Of a stretch of 64,000 nt of DNA, positions 1 to 10,018 are shown piece by piece. Numbering within the stretch: position 1 is the stretch's first letter; each line of letters opens with the position of its first letter. This stretch comes from Rhizobium sp. P38BS-XIX (GTDB lineage: Bacteria > Pseudomonadota > Alphaproteobacteria > Rhizobiales > Rhizobiaceae): contig NZ_JABAIJ010000005.1 in NCBI RefSeq assembly GCF_012641435.1, positions 1 to 64,000 on the forward strand, in the 5' to 3' direction. The translations under genes were made by a program, and so were the position numbers. The notes under the pieces are model-generated. The model was given only the letters and a program-made list of their open reading frames with translations. It made no database searches and was not told the DNA's origin.

Positions 1-308
1 GCAAGAACGTGCTGCTGCACTACTTCAAGAACCAGGATCCTGGCGCCTTCGTCAGCATCTCGGGCGGTGCTGTTCTGGCGTCGAGCCAGCATCAGAAGGA
101 AGCACAGGCGTTCCTGAAGTGGGTCACGGGCAAGGGCGGTCAGGCCGTACTGCGCGATGGCGATTCCTTTGAATATGCCGTCGGCAATGGCGATGCGTCC
201 AATCCGAAGCTGGTTCCGCTGAAGGATCTGCAGGCACCGAAGGTCGAACCCTCGAAGCTGAACAGCAAGAAGGTCACCGACCTGATGACGGAAGCCGGGC
301 TCATCTAA
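1..308 (+). CDS. Iron-type ABC transporter substrate-binding protein, C-terminal part
   Basis: Only the last ~101 residues are present; the frame is open to the window edge and stops with TAA at 306-308. The segment contains the ASSQHQKEAQAFLKWVTGKG helix that closes many periplasmic ferric-iron binding proteins (FbpA/AfuA type) and ends in a lysine-rich tail. It is followed by an Fe-type double-domain permease and an ATPase, so it is the binding subunit of that importer, acting in the periplasm. The iron-loading residues lie upstream of the window and cannot be checked. Ferric iron as substrate is inferred from family resemblance; other FbpA-like clusters import other small solutes. Confidence 0.85.
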   Translation, partial: KNVLLHYFKNQDPGAFVSISGGAVLASSQHQKEAQAFLKWVTGKGGQAVLRDGDSFEYAVGNGDASNPKLVPLKDLQAPKVEPSKLNSKKVTDLMTEAGLI

Positions 309-313
309 GCCGA

Positions 314-356
314 AAGCCCCGACCGCAGCGCGTTTCGAACGTCTTCGGTCGGGCTT
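314..356 (+). terminator. Intercistronic hairpin after the binding-protein gene
   Basis: A GC-rich inverted repeat (AGCCCCGACCG at 315-325, pairing with CGGTCGGGCT at 346-355, one bulged C) starts a few bases after the stop codon. There is no T-run, so it is more likely an mRNA-stabilising or partially terminating hairpin than a full stop. Such hairpins commonly raise binding-protein levels over permease levels in ABC operons. The remaining gap to the permease holds no other gene. Confidence 0.45.
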
Positions 357-528
357 GGCTCTTGCGCCACCGTTGCATGCCCTGCTAGGGGCATATGAAT
401 GGCCTTGAGGCCGATCGATCGGGCAATCGCCGCTACCGGCGGTTGCCTTCCTATTTCAGGGCGTGAAAGGCAGCTTGGACTTGCTGCAGAAGAACACATA
501 TGACGCGGCGGTCGGTGATGCTGCCGTA

Positions 529-2082
529 ATGCCAATACCCCGGTTGACGGCTGCTCCCCGCAGCCGTGTTCGGCATGTCTCCGTCGTCGCCCTGGCCTCT
601 GTCGTTGCTCTTTTAAGCCTGGTGCCGCTCGGCTTCATCATCTGGATCACGATCGATACCGGCTGGGCGGAAGTCATAGCCCTGATTTTCCGCAATCGCG
701 TCGGCGAGCTGTTGATCAACACGGTCCTGCTCGAAGTCTGCACGATCCCCCTTTCCATCCTGCTGGCGGTGACGCTCGCCTGGCTGACGGAGCGCACAGA
801 CATTCCCGGTGCTCGTCTATGGTCGTGGCTGGCTGTCGCGCCGCTTGCCGTTCCGGCCTTCGTACACAGCTATGCCTGGGTCAGTCTCGTGCCGAGCATG
901 CGGGGGTTGTGGAGCGGCGTCCTCGTCTCGGTGCTCGCCTATTTCCCGTTCCTCTATCTGCCGGTTGCCGCGACGCTCCGCAGGCTCGATCCGGCGATCG
1001 AGGATGCAGCCGCTTCGCTCGGCCTTGGCCCCTGGCGTGTCTTCTTCCGCGCGATCTTGCCGCAGCTTCGCCTTGCCATCTGCGGCGGCTCGCTGTTGAT
1101 CGGCCTGCATCTCCTCGCCGAATACGGCCTCTACGTGATGATCCGCTTCGATACCTTCTCGACCGCGATCGTCGATCAGTTCCAGTCGGCCTACAACAGC
1201 CCCGCCGCCAATATGCTCGGCGGCGTTCTGGTTTTTTGCTGCCTGCTGCTGCTTGGCGTCGAAGTGCTGGTTCGCGGTAACGAGCGCTATGCCCGCGTCG
1301 GTTCCGGCGCCGCGCGTCCGAACGATCGCCGTCGCCTGGGCTGGTATGTGTTGCCCGCCATCGCGCTGCCGGTGATCACGGCCTTCCTTACGCTCGGCGT
1401 CCCCTTCGTCACCCTGGCGCAATGGCTTTATCTCGGTGGTGCCGGCATCTGGCGGATTGATACCGTCGGCTGGGCTCTGATACAGACCATTGGCTTGGCG
1501 ATTGCCGGCGGCTTGTTGACGACGATCGCCGCGATCCCGATGGCATGGCTGTCCGTTCGCGCGCCGGGTCGGCTGCAGCGCGTCCTCGAAGCCTGCCACT
1601 ATTATGTCGGTTCGTTGCCGGGCGTGGTCGTGGCACTGGCGCTCGTTTCCATCACGGTCCGGCTTATTCTGCCGCTCTACCAGACCTTTGCCACGCTTCT
1701 GCTCGCTTATGTCCTGCTGTTCCTGCCGCGCGCCATGGTCGGGCTGCGCGCCAGCATCGCCCAGGCGCCCGTCGAGCTTGAGCGGGCTGCCATGGCGCTC
1801 GGACGAACGCCGGCGCAGGCCGTTCGGCAGATCACCATGCGTCTTGCCGCTCCCGGCTTTGCCGCCAGCGTTGCGCTCGTCGCGCTCGGCATTACCAATG
1901 AGCTGACGGCAACGCTGATGCTTTCGCCCAACGGAACCGAGACGCTGGCCACGAAATTCTGGTCGCTGACGAGCGAGATCGATTACGTCTCGGCGGCACC
2001 CTATGCCTTCATGATGGTGGTCCTGTCGCTGCCTCTCACCCTTCTTCTCTACGTGCAATCCAAGCGGACGGCCGGGCAATGA
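529..2082 (+). CDS. Iron-type ABC transporter permease, two fused permease domains
   Basis: About 517 residues if it starts at ATG 529; an in-frame GTG at 463 would add 22 non-hydrophobic residues. The first membrane segment ([20 protein letters not shown]) lies just after the 529 start. Two homologous permease halves each carry an EAA coupling loop ([20 protein letters not shown] in the first, [20 protein letters not shown] in the second). This fused layout is typical of FbpB/SfuB ferric-iron permeases of the inner membrane. Its stop overlaps the ATPase start (ATGA), so the two are translationally coupled. Substrate is inferred. Confidence 0.85.
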   Translation: MPIPRLTAAPRSRVRHVSVVALASVVALLSLVPLGFIIWITIDTGWAEVIALIFRNRVGELLINTVLLEVCTIPLSILLAVTLAWLTERTDIPGARLWSWLAVAPLAVPAFVHSYAWVSLVPSMRGLWSGVLVSVLAYFPFLYLPVAATLRRLDPAIEDAAASLGLGPWRVFFRAILPQLRLAICGGSLLIGLHLLAEYGLYVMIRFDTFSTAIVDQFQSAYNSPAANMLGGVLVFCCLLLLGVEVLVRGNERYARVGSGAARPNDRRRLGWYVLPAIALPVITAFLTLGVPFVTLAQWLYLGGAGIWRIDTVGWALIQTIGLAIAGGLLTTIAAIPMAWLSVRAPGRLQRVLEACHYYVGSLPGVVVALALVSITVRLILPLYQTFATLLLAYVLLFLPRAMVGLRASIAQAPVELERAAMALGRTPAQAVRQITMRLAAPGFAASVALVALGITNELTATLMLSPNGTETLATKFWSLTSEIDYVSAAPYAFMMVVLSLPLTLLLYVQSKRTAGQ

Positions 2083-3140
2083 CATTTCTGGCGATCAAGA
2101 ACATCAGCAAGCGCTACGGCCCGGTGCAGGCGCTCGACCATGTCGATCTTACGGTTGCTGCCGGCAGCCGCACCGCGATCGTCGGTCCTTCCGGCTCGGG
2201 CAAGACGACGCTTTTGCGCATCATCGCCGGCTTCGAGATCCCCGACGAAGGTCAGGTGACGCTTGAAGGCCAGACCCTGGCGGATGGTTTGGCCATCGTG
2301 CCGGCGCATCGCCGCGGCATCGGCATCGTTTCGCAGGACGGCGCGCTCTTTCCGCATTTGAGCGTATCAGAGAATATCGGCTTCGGCATGGAGCGCGGCC
2401 AGGCCGATCGCGCCGAACAGATCAATGCGCTCATCGATATGGTCGAACTCGATCGCGGCATGCTCACCCGCCGCCCGCATCAGCTTTCCGGCGGCCAGCA
2501 GCAACGTGTTGCGTTAGCGCGCGCGCTTGGGCGCAAGCCGCGGCTCATGCTGCTCGACGAACCCTTCTCCGCGCTCGACACGGGCCTGCGCGAAAACATG
2601 CGCAAGGCGGTCGCCCGCGTCCTGCAGACTGCCGGCATCACCAGCGTTCTCGTCACGCATGACCAGAGCGAAGCGCTTTCCTTTGCCGATCAGGTCGCCG
2701 TCATGCGCGAGGGCAGGCTCGTACAGGCCGGTACGCCGCAGACCCTTTATCTCACACCCTGCGACCGCGAGACGGCAACCTTCCTTGGGGATGCGATCCT
2801 TTTGCCGGCCGAGCTGGCCGATGGTTTCGCCGATTGCGCCCTGGGCCGCATCCAAACAGCAGCCAATGGTAGACAGGGCCGCGCGGAAATCATGCTGCGT
2901 CCGGAGCAGCTTCGCTTCACCCCGATTGCCGATGTGGAGCCCAAAGCGATATGCGCCGGCAACGTCCTCGATGTCGAATTCGGCGGGGCTGTCTGCACGG
3001 TGACGCTGGCACTTGCAGGGCAATCCAATATGGCGCCGCTTACAGTAAAGAGTTCCAGCGTCGAGCTGCCGGCTGTCGGCACCACCGTCCATGTCAGCGT
3101 GATCGGCAAGGCACACGTCTTCGACACTTCGGGCCAATAA
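2079..3140 (+). CDS. Iron-type ABC transporter ATP-binding protein (FbpC-like)
   Basis: 353 residues. Walker [10 protein letters not shown] is at about 36-44, the ABC signature [15 protein letters not shown] near 135-149, Walker [12 protein letters not shown] follows, and the switch histidine is in [13 protein letters not shown]-terminal TOBE-like region of ~120 residues follows, as in FbpC/PotA-type ATPases. It overlaps the permease gene by 4 bp and completes a binding protein-permease-ATPase operon. It should power uptake from the cytoplasmic face. Ferric iron is the likely cargo, but spermidine/putrescine or thiamine importers share this architecture. Confidence 0.85.
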   Translation: MTFLAIKNISKRYGPVQALDHVDLTVAAGSRTAIVGPSGSGKTTLLRIIAGFEIPDEGQVTLEGQTLADGLAIVPAHRRGIGIVSQDGALFPHLSVSENIGFGMERGQADRAEQINALIDMVELDRGMLTRRPHQLSGGQQQRVALARALGRKPRLMLLDEPFSALDTGLRENMRKAVARVLQTAGITSVLVTHDQSEALSFADQVAVMREGRLVQAGTPQTLYLTPCDRETATFLGDAILLPAELADGFADCALGRIQTAANGRQGRAEIMLRPEQLRFTPIADVEPKAICAGNVLDVEFGGAVCTVTLALAGQSNMAPLTVKSSSVELPAVGTTVHVSVIGKAHVFDTSGQ

Positions 3141-3227
3141 CCGCTTTCCCGTTGAAACGGCCGTGCGATTGCGAAAGAAAGGCATGACCGTTTTTCGCAA
3201 CTGCGCCTGATGCCGAGGGAAATGTCC

Positions 3228-4403
3228 ATGTCCTTGCCAGATGAGATCGTCCAGGATCTGCCTTTTCTGACGTCGCTTCGTCATAATCTCCATGCCCATC
3301 CCGAGCTCGGCTTCGAGGAAGAACGCACCAGCGGCATTGTCGCCACCTTGTTGGAGGAGGCGGGACTTGTCGTGCATCGCGGCCTCGGCAAGACTGGTGT
3401 CGTCGGCACCCTGCAGGTCGGTAACGGTACGCGTCGCATCGGTCTTCGCGCCGACATGGACGCGCTGGCCATGCCGGAGAAAGCCAATCGTCCTTACAAA
3501 TCTACCATTCCCGGCAAGATGCATGCCTGCGGACACGATGGGCATACGACCATGCTCATCGGTGCTGCTCGTCACCTCGCCGCCAAGCGCGGCTTCTCGG
3601 GTACGGTGCATTTCATCTTCCAACCGGCCGAGGAAGGTCGTGGCGGCGCAAGGCGCATGGTGGAGGAGGGCCTGTTTGACCTATTTCCCTGCGATGCCGT
3701 CTATGGTCTGCACAATATGCCCGGCCTCGACATCGATGAGATGGCCGTCGTCGAAGGCCCGCAGCTGGCGTCTTCCGACAGCTGGCGCATCACATTCCGC
3801 GGGACCGGCACCCATGGAGCCAAGCCGCATCTCGGCAAGGATCCGATCATGGCGGCGGCAACCTTTCTATCGTCGCTGCAGACCATCGTCGGCCGTGTCG
3901 TCGATCCGCTTCAGCCGGCTGTCGTCAGCGCCTGCTCGCTGCAGGCCGGCGATCCCAAGGCACTGAACGTCATTCCCGATACGGTCGAGATCGGCGGTAC
4001 GGCCCGCGCCTACACGCCACAGGTTCGCGATCAACTCGAGCAGGAAATCAGCCGTCTGGCGCAAGGCACGGCGGCCATGTACGGGATCGACGTCGACTAT
4101 CAGTTCGAAAGGCGTATCCCACCTGTCGTCAACGATCCCGACGCCACCGCCCGCGCTCTAAAAGCGGCCGTTTCAGTTTTCGGCGAGAAGGTGCTTACCC
4201 GCTTTCCTCCATCGACGGCAGGCGACGATTTCTCCTTTTTCGCCGACAAGGCTCCCGGCTGTTACGTGTGGCTCGGCAATGGCCCAGCGGTCGACGGAGC
4301 CCTGCATCACAACACCGCCTATGATTTCAGCGACGATGCGATCGGTTCGGGCGTCGCCTTCTGGACGAGGCTGGTGGAGCAGGAATTGGCGGCGGAGGGC
4401 TGA
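3228..4403 (+). CDS. M20-family amidohydrolase (hippurate hydrolase/AbgB/IAA-amino-acid hydrolase type)
   Basis: 391 residues from ATG 3228. This start is preferred over ATGs at 3210 and 3222 because GAGGGA (3215-3220) lies 7 nt upstream. Metal-site motifs of M20D amidohydrolases are visible: RADMDAL, then HACGHDGHTTML and QPAEEGRGGARRM. The family hydrolyses N-acyl amino acids such as hippurate, N-acetyl amino acids or auxin conjugates in the cytoplasm. It follows the ABC operon after about 87 bp and could be co-transcribed, hinting that the importer may carry something other than iron; this is only a context inference. Exact substrate unknown. Confidence 0.85.
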   Translation: MSLPDEIVQDLPFLTSLRHNLHAHPELGFEEERTSGIVATLLEEAGLVVHRGLGKTGVVGTLQVGNGTRRIGLRADMDALAMPEKANRPYKSTIPGKMHACGHDGHTTMLIGAARHLAAKRGFSGTVHFIFQPAEEGRGGARRMVEEGLFDLFPCDAVYGLHNMPGLDIDEMAVVEGPQLASSDSWRITFRGTGTHGAKPHLGKDPIMAAATFLSSLQTIVGRVVDPLQPAVVSACSLQAGDPKALNVIPDTVEIGGTARAYTPQVRDQLEQEISRLAQGTAAMYGIDVDYQFERRIPPVVNDPDATARALKAAVSVFGEKVLTRFPPSTAGDDFSFFADKAPGCYVWLGNGPAVDGALHHNTAYDFSDDAIGSGVAFWTRLVEQELAAEG

Positions 4404-4445
4404 AATAGTCCCGTTGTTTTTCTGCCGTCGCCCGATCTCTTCTCG

Positions 4446-5378
4446 TCAGGCTGCTGCCTGGCGCAGCGCGTCGAATATGATTGCGCGTGCCTTATCCGCA
4501 TCGATCTCGCCGGCAAAATGTGCGTTGAACTCACCATGCGAGGCGCGCGTCTCAACGACCGTGCGACCGCGCGTATGCTGCCCCTGCAGCTCGATGTCGA
4601 TCCGGGCGTGGCGAAACGCGGCTATCTCCGGATCGACGAAGATGGCGGCTGCAGTCGGATCGTACACCGCCATGGCCGGCCGGCCGCGGCTGATGGCGAT
4701 ATTGATGTAGCCTTCCAGAAGATCGGCAAGCAACTGCGCCCTTTCACCGGCCGTTCGGCGCAGGTGGGTGACATCGTCGGGCCATGCCAGCACCTTGCGG
4801 CAGATGTCGAGATCGACCATCCGCAGTGGCACGCCGTGGGCGAGCACGATCGCCAATGCTTCCGGATCGGCAAAGGCGTTGAACTCTGCAGAGGCGGTGT
4901 GGTTTCCCGAGGTGACGCCACCGCCCATCCAGGTCAGTTCGTCGATAAGGTCGGCGATTTCCGGCCGGGCCAGCGCAATGGCTGCAATGTTGGTCAGCGG
5001 CCCGAGCGCCAGGATGCGCTTCGGCCCCCTGCCATCGGCGAGCCAATCGCAAAGGGCTGTGAAGGCGTCGCTCAACGGAAGCGCTTCGGCTTCCGGCAGG
5101 TTTCGGTTTGTCGTGGGGATGCCGCTTTGGCCGAGAATACCCTGTGCCGTTTCCAGCTTGCACAGCACCGGCAATTCACGACCTGTGTGAATGGGGAAAT
5201 GCCAGCCAAAGACCTTGGCCGCGCTGGCGGCATTGGCGCGGACATGTGACAGCGGCGCATTGCCGCTCACCAGCGAGACGCCGTCGATGACCAGTTCGGA
5301 ATGCGTCACCACCAGGATGGCGGCGATATCGTCGAACCCCATGTCGGTATCGATCCAGATTCCCATATTCTCACTCAT
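4446..5378 (-). CDS. Nucleoside hydrolase (inosine-uridine preferring type)
   Basis: 310 residues. The N-terminal WIDTDMGFDD carries the DxDxxxDD calcium-binding signature of ribonucleoside hydrolases; ILALGPLTNIAAIALA and the EFNAFADPEA segment are further conserved family blocks. These enzymes cleave the N-glycosidic bond of nucleosides to release base and ribose for purine/pyrimidine salvage. A second in-frame ATG lies four codons in. The gene converges on the amidohydrolase and lies downstream of the M20 dipeptidase on the same strand with a ~120 bp gap. Base specificity cannot be read from the sequence. Confidence 0.88.
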   Translation of the reverse strand: MSENMGIWIDTDMGFDDIAAILVVTHSELVIDGVSLVSGNAPLSHVRANAASAAKVFGWHFPIHTGRELPVLCKLETAQGILGQSGIPTTNRNLPEAEALPLSDAFTALCDWLADGRGPKRILALGPLTNIAAIALARPEIADLIDELTWMGGGVTSGNHTASAEFNAFADPEALAIVLAHGVPLRMVDLDICRKVLAWPDDVTHLRRTAGERAQLLADLLEGYINIAISRGRPAMAVYDPTAAAIFVDPEIAAFRHARIDIELQGQHTRGRTVVETRASHGEFNAHFAGEIDADKARAIIFDALRQAAA

Positions 5379-5501
5379 CGATCGTGATCAAAAGATGCGG
5401 GACAGGCTTGCAGCCGCCGTCTCCGCATGATGGCGATACATGCCATCGAGGCGAGATTAAAGGCGGGATGCGCAGACGGGCCGCGCATCCCGCTTTCGTC
5501 A

Positions 5502-6890
5502 TCAACCGGCGAGTGCGTCGAGCACTCGGATCCAGGAGCGGATGCCCTTGTGATAGGAGCGCAGCTCGTATTTCTCGTTTGGTGAATGAATGCGGTCATC
5601 GGAGAGGCCGAAGCCGATCAGCAGCGATTCCATCCCGAGCATTTTCTGGAAGTCACCGACGATCGGGATCGAGCCGCCCATGCCGATGACGATGGCAGGC
5701 TTCGGCCACTCGTTGGAAAGCGCCGTCTTCGCTTTCGTCAGGCTCGGCGAATCGTAGGAAAGCTGGATGGCCGGTGAACCGCCGTGCTCGTGGAATTCCA
5801 CCGAGCAGTCGCCGGGGATCTTCGAGCGCACATAGGCGCGGAAGCTCTCGCGGATCGCTGCCGGGTTCTGCTGGCCGACGAGACGGAAGGAGACCTTTGC
5901 GGATGCCTTGGCCGCAATCACCGTCTTGAAGCCGGCGCCGGTATAGCCGCCCCAGATGCCGTTGACTTCCGCCGTCGGCCTAGCCCAGGTGAGTTCCATG
6001 ACCGAGCGGCCCTTTTCGCCCGAAGGGATCGACAAGCCGACTTCGCCAAGGAAGTTTTCGGCGCTCATGCCGAGCTTCTCCCAGGATGCCTTGATGTTGG
6101 AGGGCGTTTCCTCGACGCCTTCATAGAAGCCGGGAAGCGTGACCCGTCCGGTTTCGTCATGCAGGCCGGAGAGAATGTCGGTGAGGATATGGATCGGATT
6201 GGCGGCCGCACCGCCGAAGAGTCCCGAATGCAAATCGCGGTCGGCAGCGGTGATGACGATTTCCTCGCCCACCAGGCCGCGCAGGCCGGCCGAAATTGCC
6301 GGCGTATCGCCGTCCCACATGCCGGTATCGCAGACGAGCGCAAAATCCGCTTTCAATTCGGCGGCGTTGGCTTCGAGGAAGGGCTTGAGCGAGGGAGAAC
6401 CGGATTCCTCTTCGCCCTCGAAAAGAATGGTGATGCGAACCGGGACCGCACCCTTGGTCTCCTTATAGGCGCGCACGGCCTCGACGAAGGTCATCAGCTG
6501 GCCCTTGTCGTCAGAGGTGCCGCGGCCGGTCAGGATCTTGCGGCCTTCGCCCAGATCCTTCACCGTCGGCTCGAAGGGATCGGTTTCCCAAAGCTCGATC
6601 GGGTCGACGGGCTGCACATCGTAGTGGCCGTAGAAAAGCACATGCGGTGCATCGGCGCTGCCGGCATCATGATGGGCGACGACCATGGGATGACCGGGCG
6701 TGTCGCGCAGAGAGGCCGTGAAGCCGAGCGAGTTGAGATAGGTGACCAGCCATTCCCCTGCCTTGCGGCACTCGGCCTTGTAGGCCGGATCCGTTGAGAT
6801 GGACTTGATCCGGAGCAATTCGAAGAGCTTGTCCAGGCTGGATGGGAGGTTGTTGTCCGCGCGATCGAGAACGGGCGATAGATCGGTCAT
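5502..6890 (-). CDS. M20-family dipeptidase
   Basis: 462 residues from ATG at 6890, chosen because AAGGAG lies 6 nt upstream; an ATG 15 bp further up lacks such a site. Metal-binding motifs of M20 dipeptidases are present: LFYGHYDVQPVDP, GRGTSDDKGQ and FEGEEESGSPSL, with GLRGLVGEEI in the lid region. This is the cytosolic non-specific dipeptidase / carnosinase-like branch rather than the shorter aminoacylase branch. The enzyme should hydrolyse dipeptides in the cytoplasm. It is divergent from the cyclic-di-GMP gene, with about 200 bp between them. Confidence 0.88.
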   Translation of the reverse strand: MTDLSPVLDRADNNLPSSLDKLFELLRIKSISTDPAYKAECRKAGEWLVTYLNSLGFTASLRDTPGHPMVVAHHDAGSADAPHVLFYGHYDVQPVDPIELWETDPFEPTVKDLGEGRKILTGRGTSDDKGQLMTFVEAVRAYKETKGAVPVRITILFEGEEESGSPSLKPFLEANAAELKADFALVCDTGMWDGDTPAISAGLRGLVGEEIVITAADRDLHSGLFGGAAANPIHILTDILSGLHDETGRVTLPGFYEGVEETPSNIKASWEKLGMSAENFLGEVGLSIPSGEKGRSVMELTWARPTAEVNGIWGGYTGAGFKTVIAAKASAKVSFRLVGQQNPAAIRESFRAYVRSKIPGDCSVEFHEHGGSPAIQLSYDSPSLTKAKTALSNEWPKPAIVIGMGGSIPIVGDFQKMLGMESLLIGFGLSDDRIHSPNEKYELRSYHKGIRSWIRVLDALAG

Positions 6891-7091
6891 ATCCGACTCC
6901 TTCATGTGAATGCGTCGGACGATAGACCAAAGCCCGGTTGGTTTCGAGGCGCTAAAATCGAAAATTTAGCGCGGCTTGCCCTGGCCAGATTTAGGGCTTC
7001 GCACTCATGTGAATAGTTGCGTATGCGATTTACAAGTTATTTAGAGTATTGGAAATAACCTCAATCCAGAAGAGTATTCTGGAGACTTGAA

Positions 7092-9434
7092 ATGTTTTCA
7101 GTGATTGCATGTATTCGCGACAATCATGATTTTAGACTAATATTTGTTGCTGCTTTTATTTGCCTGATCGGCAGCCTCGCAACCATGCTGCTTTTTGCGC
7201 GCGCGCAGGAGTGCCGGTCGCATCAGAGGCGCTATTGGATTGCTGCCGCAGCCTTTGCCAGCGGTGTCGGCATATGGGCCACGCATTTTATCGCCATGCT
7301 CGCCTACGAGGGCAGCCTGCCGATCAGTTATGCTCTTTCGCCGACAGTGCTTTCCGTCATCTTTGCAGTTCTCGGCTCCTGGCTTGCCATTGCCGTCGCC
7401 TTCGAATGGGACAATGCGTTTTCCTTCGGCCTTGGCGGCGTCCTGATGGCGCTTGGTATCGCGGCCATGCACTTTACCGGCATGCAGGCTATCGAAGCCA
7501 TGGCAACGCTGACCTATAACCTGCCTCGCATGGTCGTTTCGGTCCTTGTGGGTGCGGGCTTTGCCGCCATGGCGTTTCTCGCATTTCGCCGTGTTTCCGG
7601 CGGCAGGCGCATTCTGGGCGGCGCCTTCTTGCTGCTGCTCGCAATCTGCTCACTGCACTTCACCGCCATGAGCGGCGTGACGCTGACGCCGGAGCAAGGG
7701 ATGCCGGCACCGGTGCTGTCAATCGATCGAAGCATCCTTGCCGGCATCGTCATGGCTGCGGCGACGGGGTTGATTCTCATCGCACTCGGTGCCGTTTTCG
7801 TCGATCGTCATCTCACCGATCTGCGTGGCTTCGCCAACGCATCATTGGAGGGTTTGCTCGTGCTTCGCGACGGCCGGGTGATCGATGCAAACGAGCGCTT
7901 TTTTGCCATTTCCGGCTGGAGCGCACAGCAGGTGATCGGTGCTGCACCGGAGGCCTTTCTGATGGTCGATATGGACGGGCAGTCCGATACGGCGATGCCG
8001 GCTGAAACGACGCTTGCCGGACGGGACGGCAAGGTTATTCCCGTGGAGACGGTGCAGCGCTCCATCACCTACCGCGGTCATGAATGCAGCGTGCTCGTCG
8101 TGCGCGATCTCACCGAGCGGCGCCAAGCGCAGCAGATGATCGAGCATCTGGCTCACCACGATATACTGACCGATCTTCCCAACCGTTCGCTGTTCGACCA
8201 GCGCATGCGTCAGGCATTGCAGATGGCCAACCGCAAGCACGGAGACGTCGCAATTTTCTGCCTCGACCTCGATCGGTTCAAGGCCATAAACGACGTGTTC
8301 GGCCATGCTGAAGGCGATCGCATTCTCTGCAAGGTCGCCGGCATCCTGCAGCGCACCGCCGAGGATGGCGATACGGTAGCAAGGCTTGGTGGCGATGAGT
8401 TCGCCATCATTCAGCCTCTGCGCTCGCAGCCCGAAGCCGCCGCGCGTCTCGTCGAGCGAATACTCGCGGAATTCGCCCTGGAAATGGATACCGCGCGCGA
8501 TCCGACAGCGGTCGGCGTCAGCCTCGGCATCGCCATCTACCCGCGCGATGGCGCCAGCGCCGACCAGCTTTACGCAAATGCGGATATGGCGCTGTATCGT
8601 GCCAAGCGCGAAGGGCGCGGCCACGCCTGTTTCTTCGATGCGGACATGGACAAGGCGGCCCGCACGCGCCGGCAGCTCGAAAATGATCTACGCCAGGCCA
8701 TTCCGCGCCAACAGCTCTATCTCGAATATCAGCCGATCTATGATGTCGGCAGCGATGGTATCACCGGCTATGAAGCCTTGTTGCGCTGGAAGCATCCGGA
8801 GCGCGGCATGATCGCGCCGGAGACCTTCATTCCCATCGCGGAAGAGAGCGGATCGATCGTGCCGATCGGCGAATGGGTGCTGGAAGAGGCATGCCGCGAG
8901 GCGGCAAGCTGGCATGAACCCGCAAATGTCGCCGTCAACCTCTCGCCACTGCAATTCATGATCCCTACGCTCTACGATCAAATCGAGAGGATCCTGACCA
9001 AAACCGGGCTCGATCCGCAGCGGCTGGAGCTGGAAATCACCGAAGCGGCGCTGATGCGCGAACGTATGGCTGTCGTTGCCACGCTACAGCGGCTGCATCG
9101 CCTCGGCATCCGTGTCGTCATGGACGATTTCGGCACCGGTTTCTCTTCGCTCAGCAATCTGCGCGCCTTTCCCTTCGATAAGATCAAGGTGGATCGTAGT
9201 TTCACAGGCGCCCTTGAGCACGATCCAGCCGCGCGGTCACTCGTCCGCGCTATTATCGGCCTCGGACACAGCTTGAACATGCCTGTGGTGACGGAGGGTG
9301 TTGAAACGGAAACCCAGCGTCGCATCGTCATTGAAGAGGGTTGCGCGCAGCTTCAGGGAATCTTTTTCGGCAAGCCGGATGTCAGCCCGAGCAGTCTGCG
9401 TACGTCGTCCGGGAAGGTGATGGCGCACGCCTAG
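7092..9434 (+). CDS. Membrane cyclic-di-GMP protein with MHYT, PAS, GGDEF and EAL domains
   Basis: 780 residues. Residues ~1-235 form seven hydrophobic segments with the MHYT-type motifs THFIAM, AMHFTGM and LHFTAMSG, a predicted membrane sensor for a diatomic gas or copper. A PAS domain (~255-350) follows. The GGDEF diguanylate cyclase domain has an intact GGDEF at ~433, and the EAL phosphodiesterase domain has EALLRWKHPE at ~560. Both catalytic signatures are intact, so the protein could make or degrade cyclic-di-GMP depending on the signal. SD CTGGAG precedes ATG 7092. The stop overlaps the convergent MarR gene by 4 bp. Which activity dominates cannot be told. Confidence 0.93.
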   Translation: MFSVIACIRDNHDFRLIFVAAFICLIGSLATMLLFARAQECRSHQRRYWIAAAAFASGVGIWATHFIAMLAYEGSLPISYALSPTVLSVIFAVLGSWLAIAVAFEWDNAFSFGLGGVLMALGIAAMHFTGMQAIEAMATLTYNLPRMVVSVLVGAGFAAMAFLAFRRVSGGRRILGGAFLLLLAICSLHFTAMSGVTLTPEQGMPAPVLSIDRSILAGIVMAAATGLILIALGAVFVDRHLTDLRGFANASLEGLLVLRDGRVIDANERFFAISGWSAQQVIGAAPEAFLMVDMDGQSDTAMPAETTLAGRDGKVIPVETVQRSITYRGHECSVLVVRDLTERRQAQQMIEHLAHHDILTDLPNRSLFDQRMRQALQMANRKHGDVAIFCLDLDRFKAINDVFGHAEGDRILCKVAGILQRTAEDGDTVARLGGDEFAIIQPLRSQPEAAARLVERILAEFALEMDTARDPTAVGVSLGIAIYPRDGASADQLYANADMALYRAKREGRGHACFFDADMDKAARTRRQLENDLRQAIPRQQLYLEYQPIYDVGSDGITGYEALLRWKHPERGMIAPETFIPIAEESGSIVPIGEWVLEEACREAASWHEPANVAVNLSPLQFMIPTLYDQIERILTKTGLDPQRLELEITEAALMRERMAVVATLQRLHRLGIRVVMDDFGTGFSSLSNLRAFPFDKIKVDRSFTGALEHDPAARSLVRAIIGLGHSLNMPVVTEGVETETQRRIVIEEGCAQLQGIFFGKPDVSPSSLRTSSGKVMAHA

Positions 9435-9862
9435 AGATGCTTGGAATTTTCCAGAATGCGCCGGATATATTCCAGCAGCAGCTCGCGCTCGAAGCTGCGG
9501 AAATCTCTGAGAAGGTCCGTATCCGCGGCCATGGCGGCCTCGATTGCCTCGGCCTCTATCGCTGCGGCCTTTTCTGTCAGAAAGATGAGCTGCGCGCGCT
9601 TGTCCGAAGGGTGTGGGCGCCGCTCCACAAGGCCGTCGCGCTCCATGCGCGATAGGGTATTGGCCATCGTCGCCTGCTCTATATCGACGCGTTCGAGCAG
9701 CTGTTTCTGCGTCAGCCCGTCCTCGGACCACAATTCCAGAAGGATCGGAAATTGACCGGGTGAAAAACCGAGCTTGCTTGCACGCTGTTGCAATGCGCGC
9801 GCAAATGCCTTCGCCATCCGGCTGGCGAGGTAGGTCGCGGAATCCATCCGGTTAAATCCCAT
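9431..9862 (-). CDS. MarR-family transcriptional regulator
   Basis: 143 residues. A winged helix-turn-helix is visible: GLTQKQLLERVDIEQATMANTLSRMERDGLVER, shown here only to mark residues ~50-83, followed by the wing with RRPHPSDKRAQLIFLTEK. MarR proteins are cytoplasmic dimers that repress nearby genes until they bind small phenolic or oxidative ligands. No enzyme or pump sits immediately next to it, so the target is unclear. In other rhizobia a MarR-type gene occupies this place next to polA with a small RNA between them, which is the arrangement here. An ATG five codons in is an alternative start. Confidence 0.85.
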   Translation of the reverse strand: MGFNRMDSATYLASRMAKAFARALQQRASKLGFSPGQFPILLELWSEDGLTQKQLLERVDIEQATMANTLSRMERDGLVERRPHPSDKRAQLIFLTEKAAAIEAEAIEAAMAADTDLLRDFRSFERELLLEYIRRILENSKHL

Positions 9863-9979
9863 GATTGCAAGTATGCCGATAATTCATCGGCAAGACAATC
9901 AGCAAATCTTGGGTAGGGATTGGCTGGAAATCAGCAACTTCAGCTATTTTTTTACACGCAAAAGAAGAATTTTTCCATG

Positions 9980-10018
9980 AAAAAGCCGCCATGGCCTGGA
10001 GGGGACGCCATGGCGGCT
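9980..10018 (-). terminator. Rho-independent terminator of the small RNA
   Basis: A perfect 12-bp stem AGCCGCCATGGC / GCCATGGCGGCT with an 11-nt loop is followed on the minus strand by TTTTT (A-run 9980-9984 on the plus strand). On the plus strand no T-run follows, so it works only in the minus direction. Confidence 0.7.

Noticed and set aside
817..2085. Long open frame antisense to the iron-type permease
   Set aside because: A charged, low-complexity translation opposite a clear membrane protein; a by-product of GC-rich codon usage.
5784..6797. Long open frame antisense to the M20 dipeptidase
   Set aside because: No recognisable domain, and it lies opposite a gene with intact catalytic motifs.
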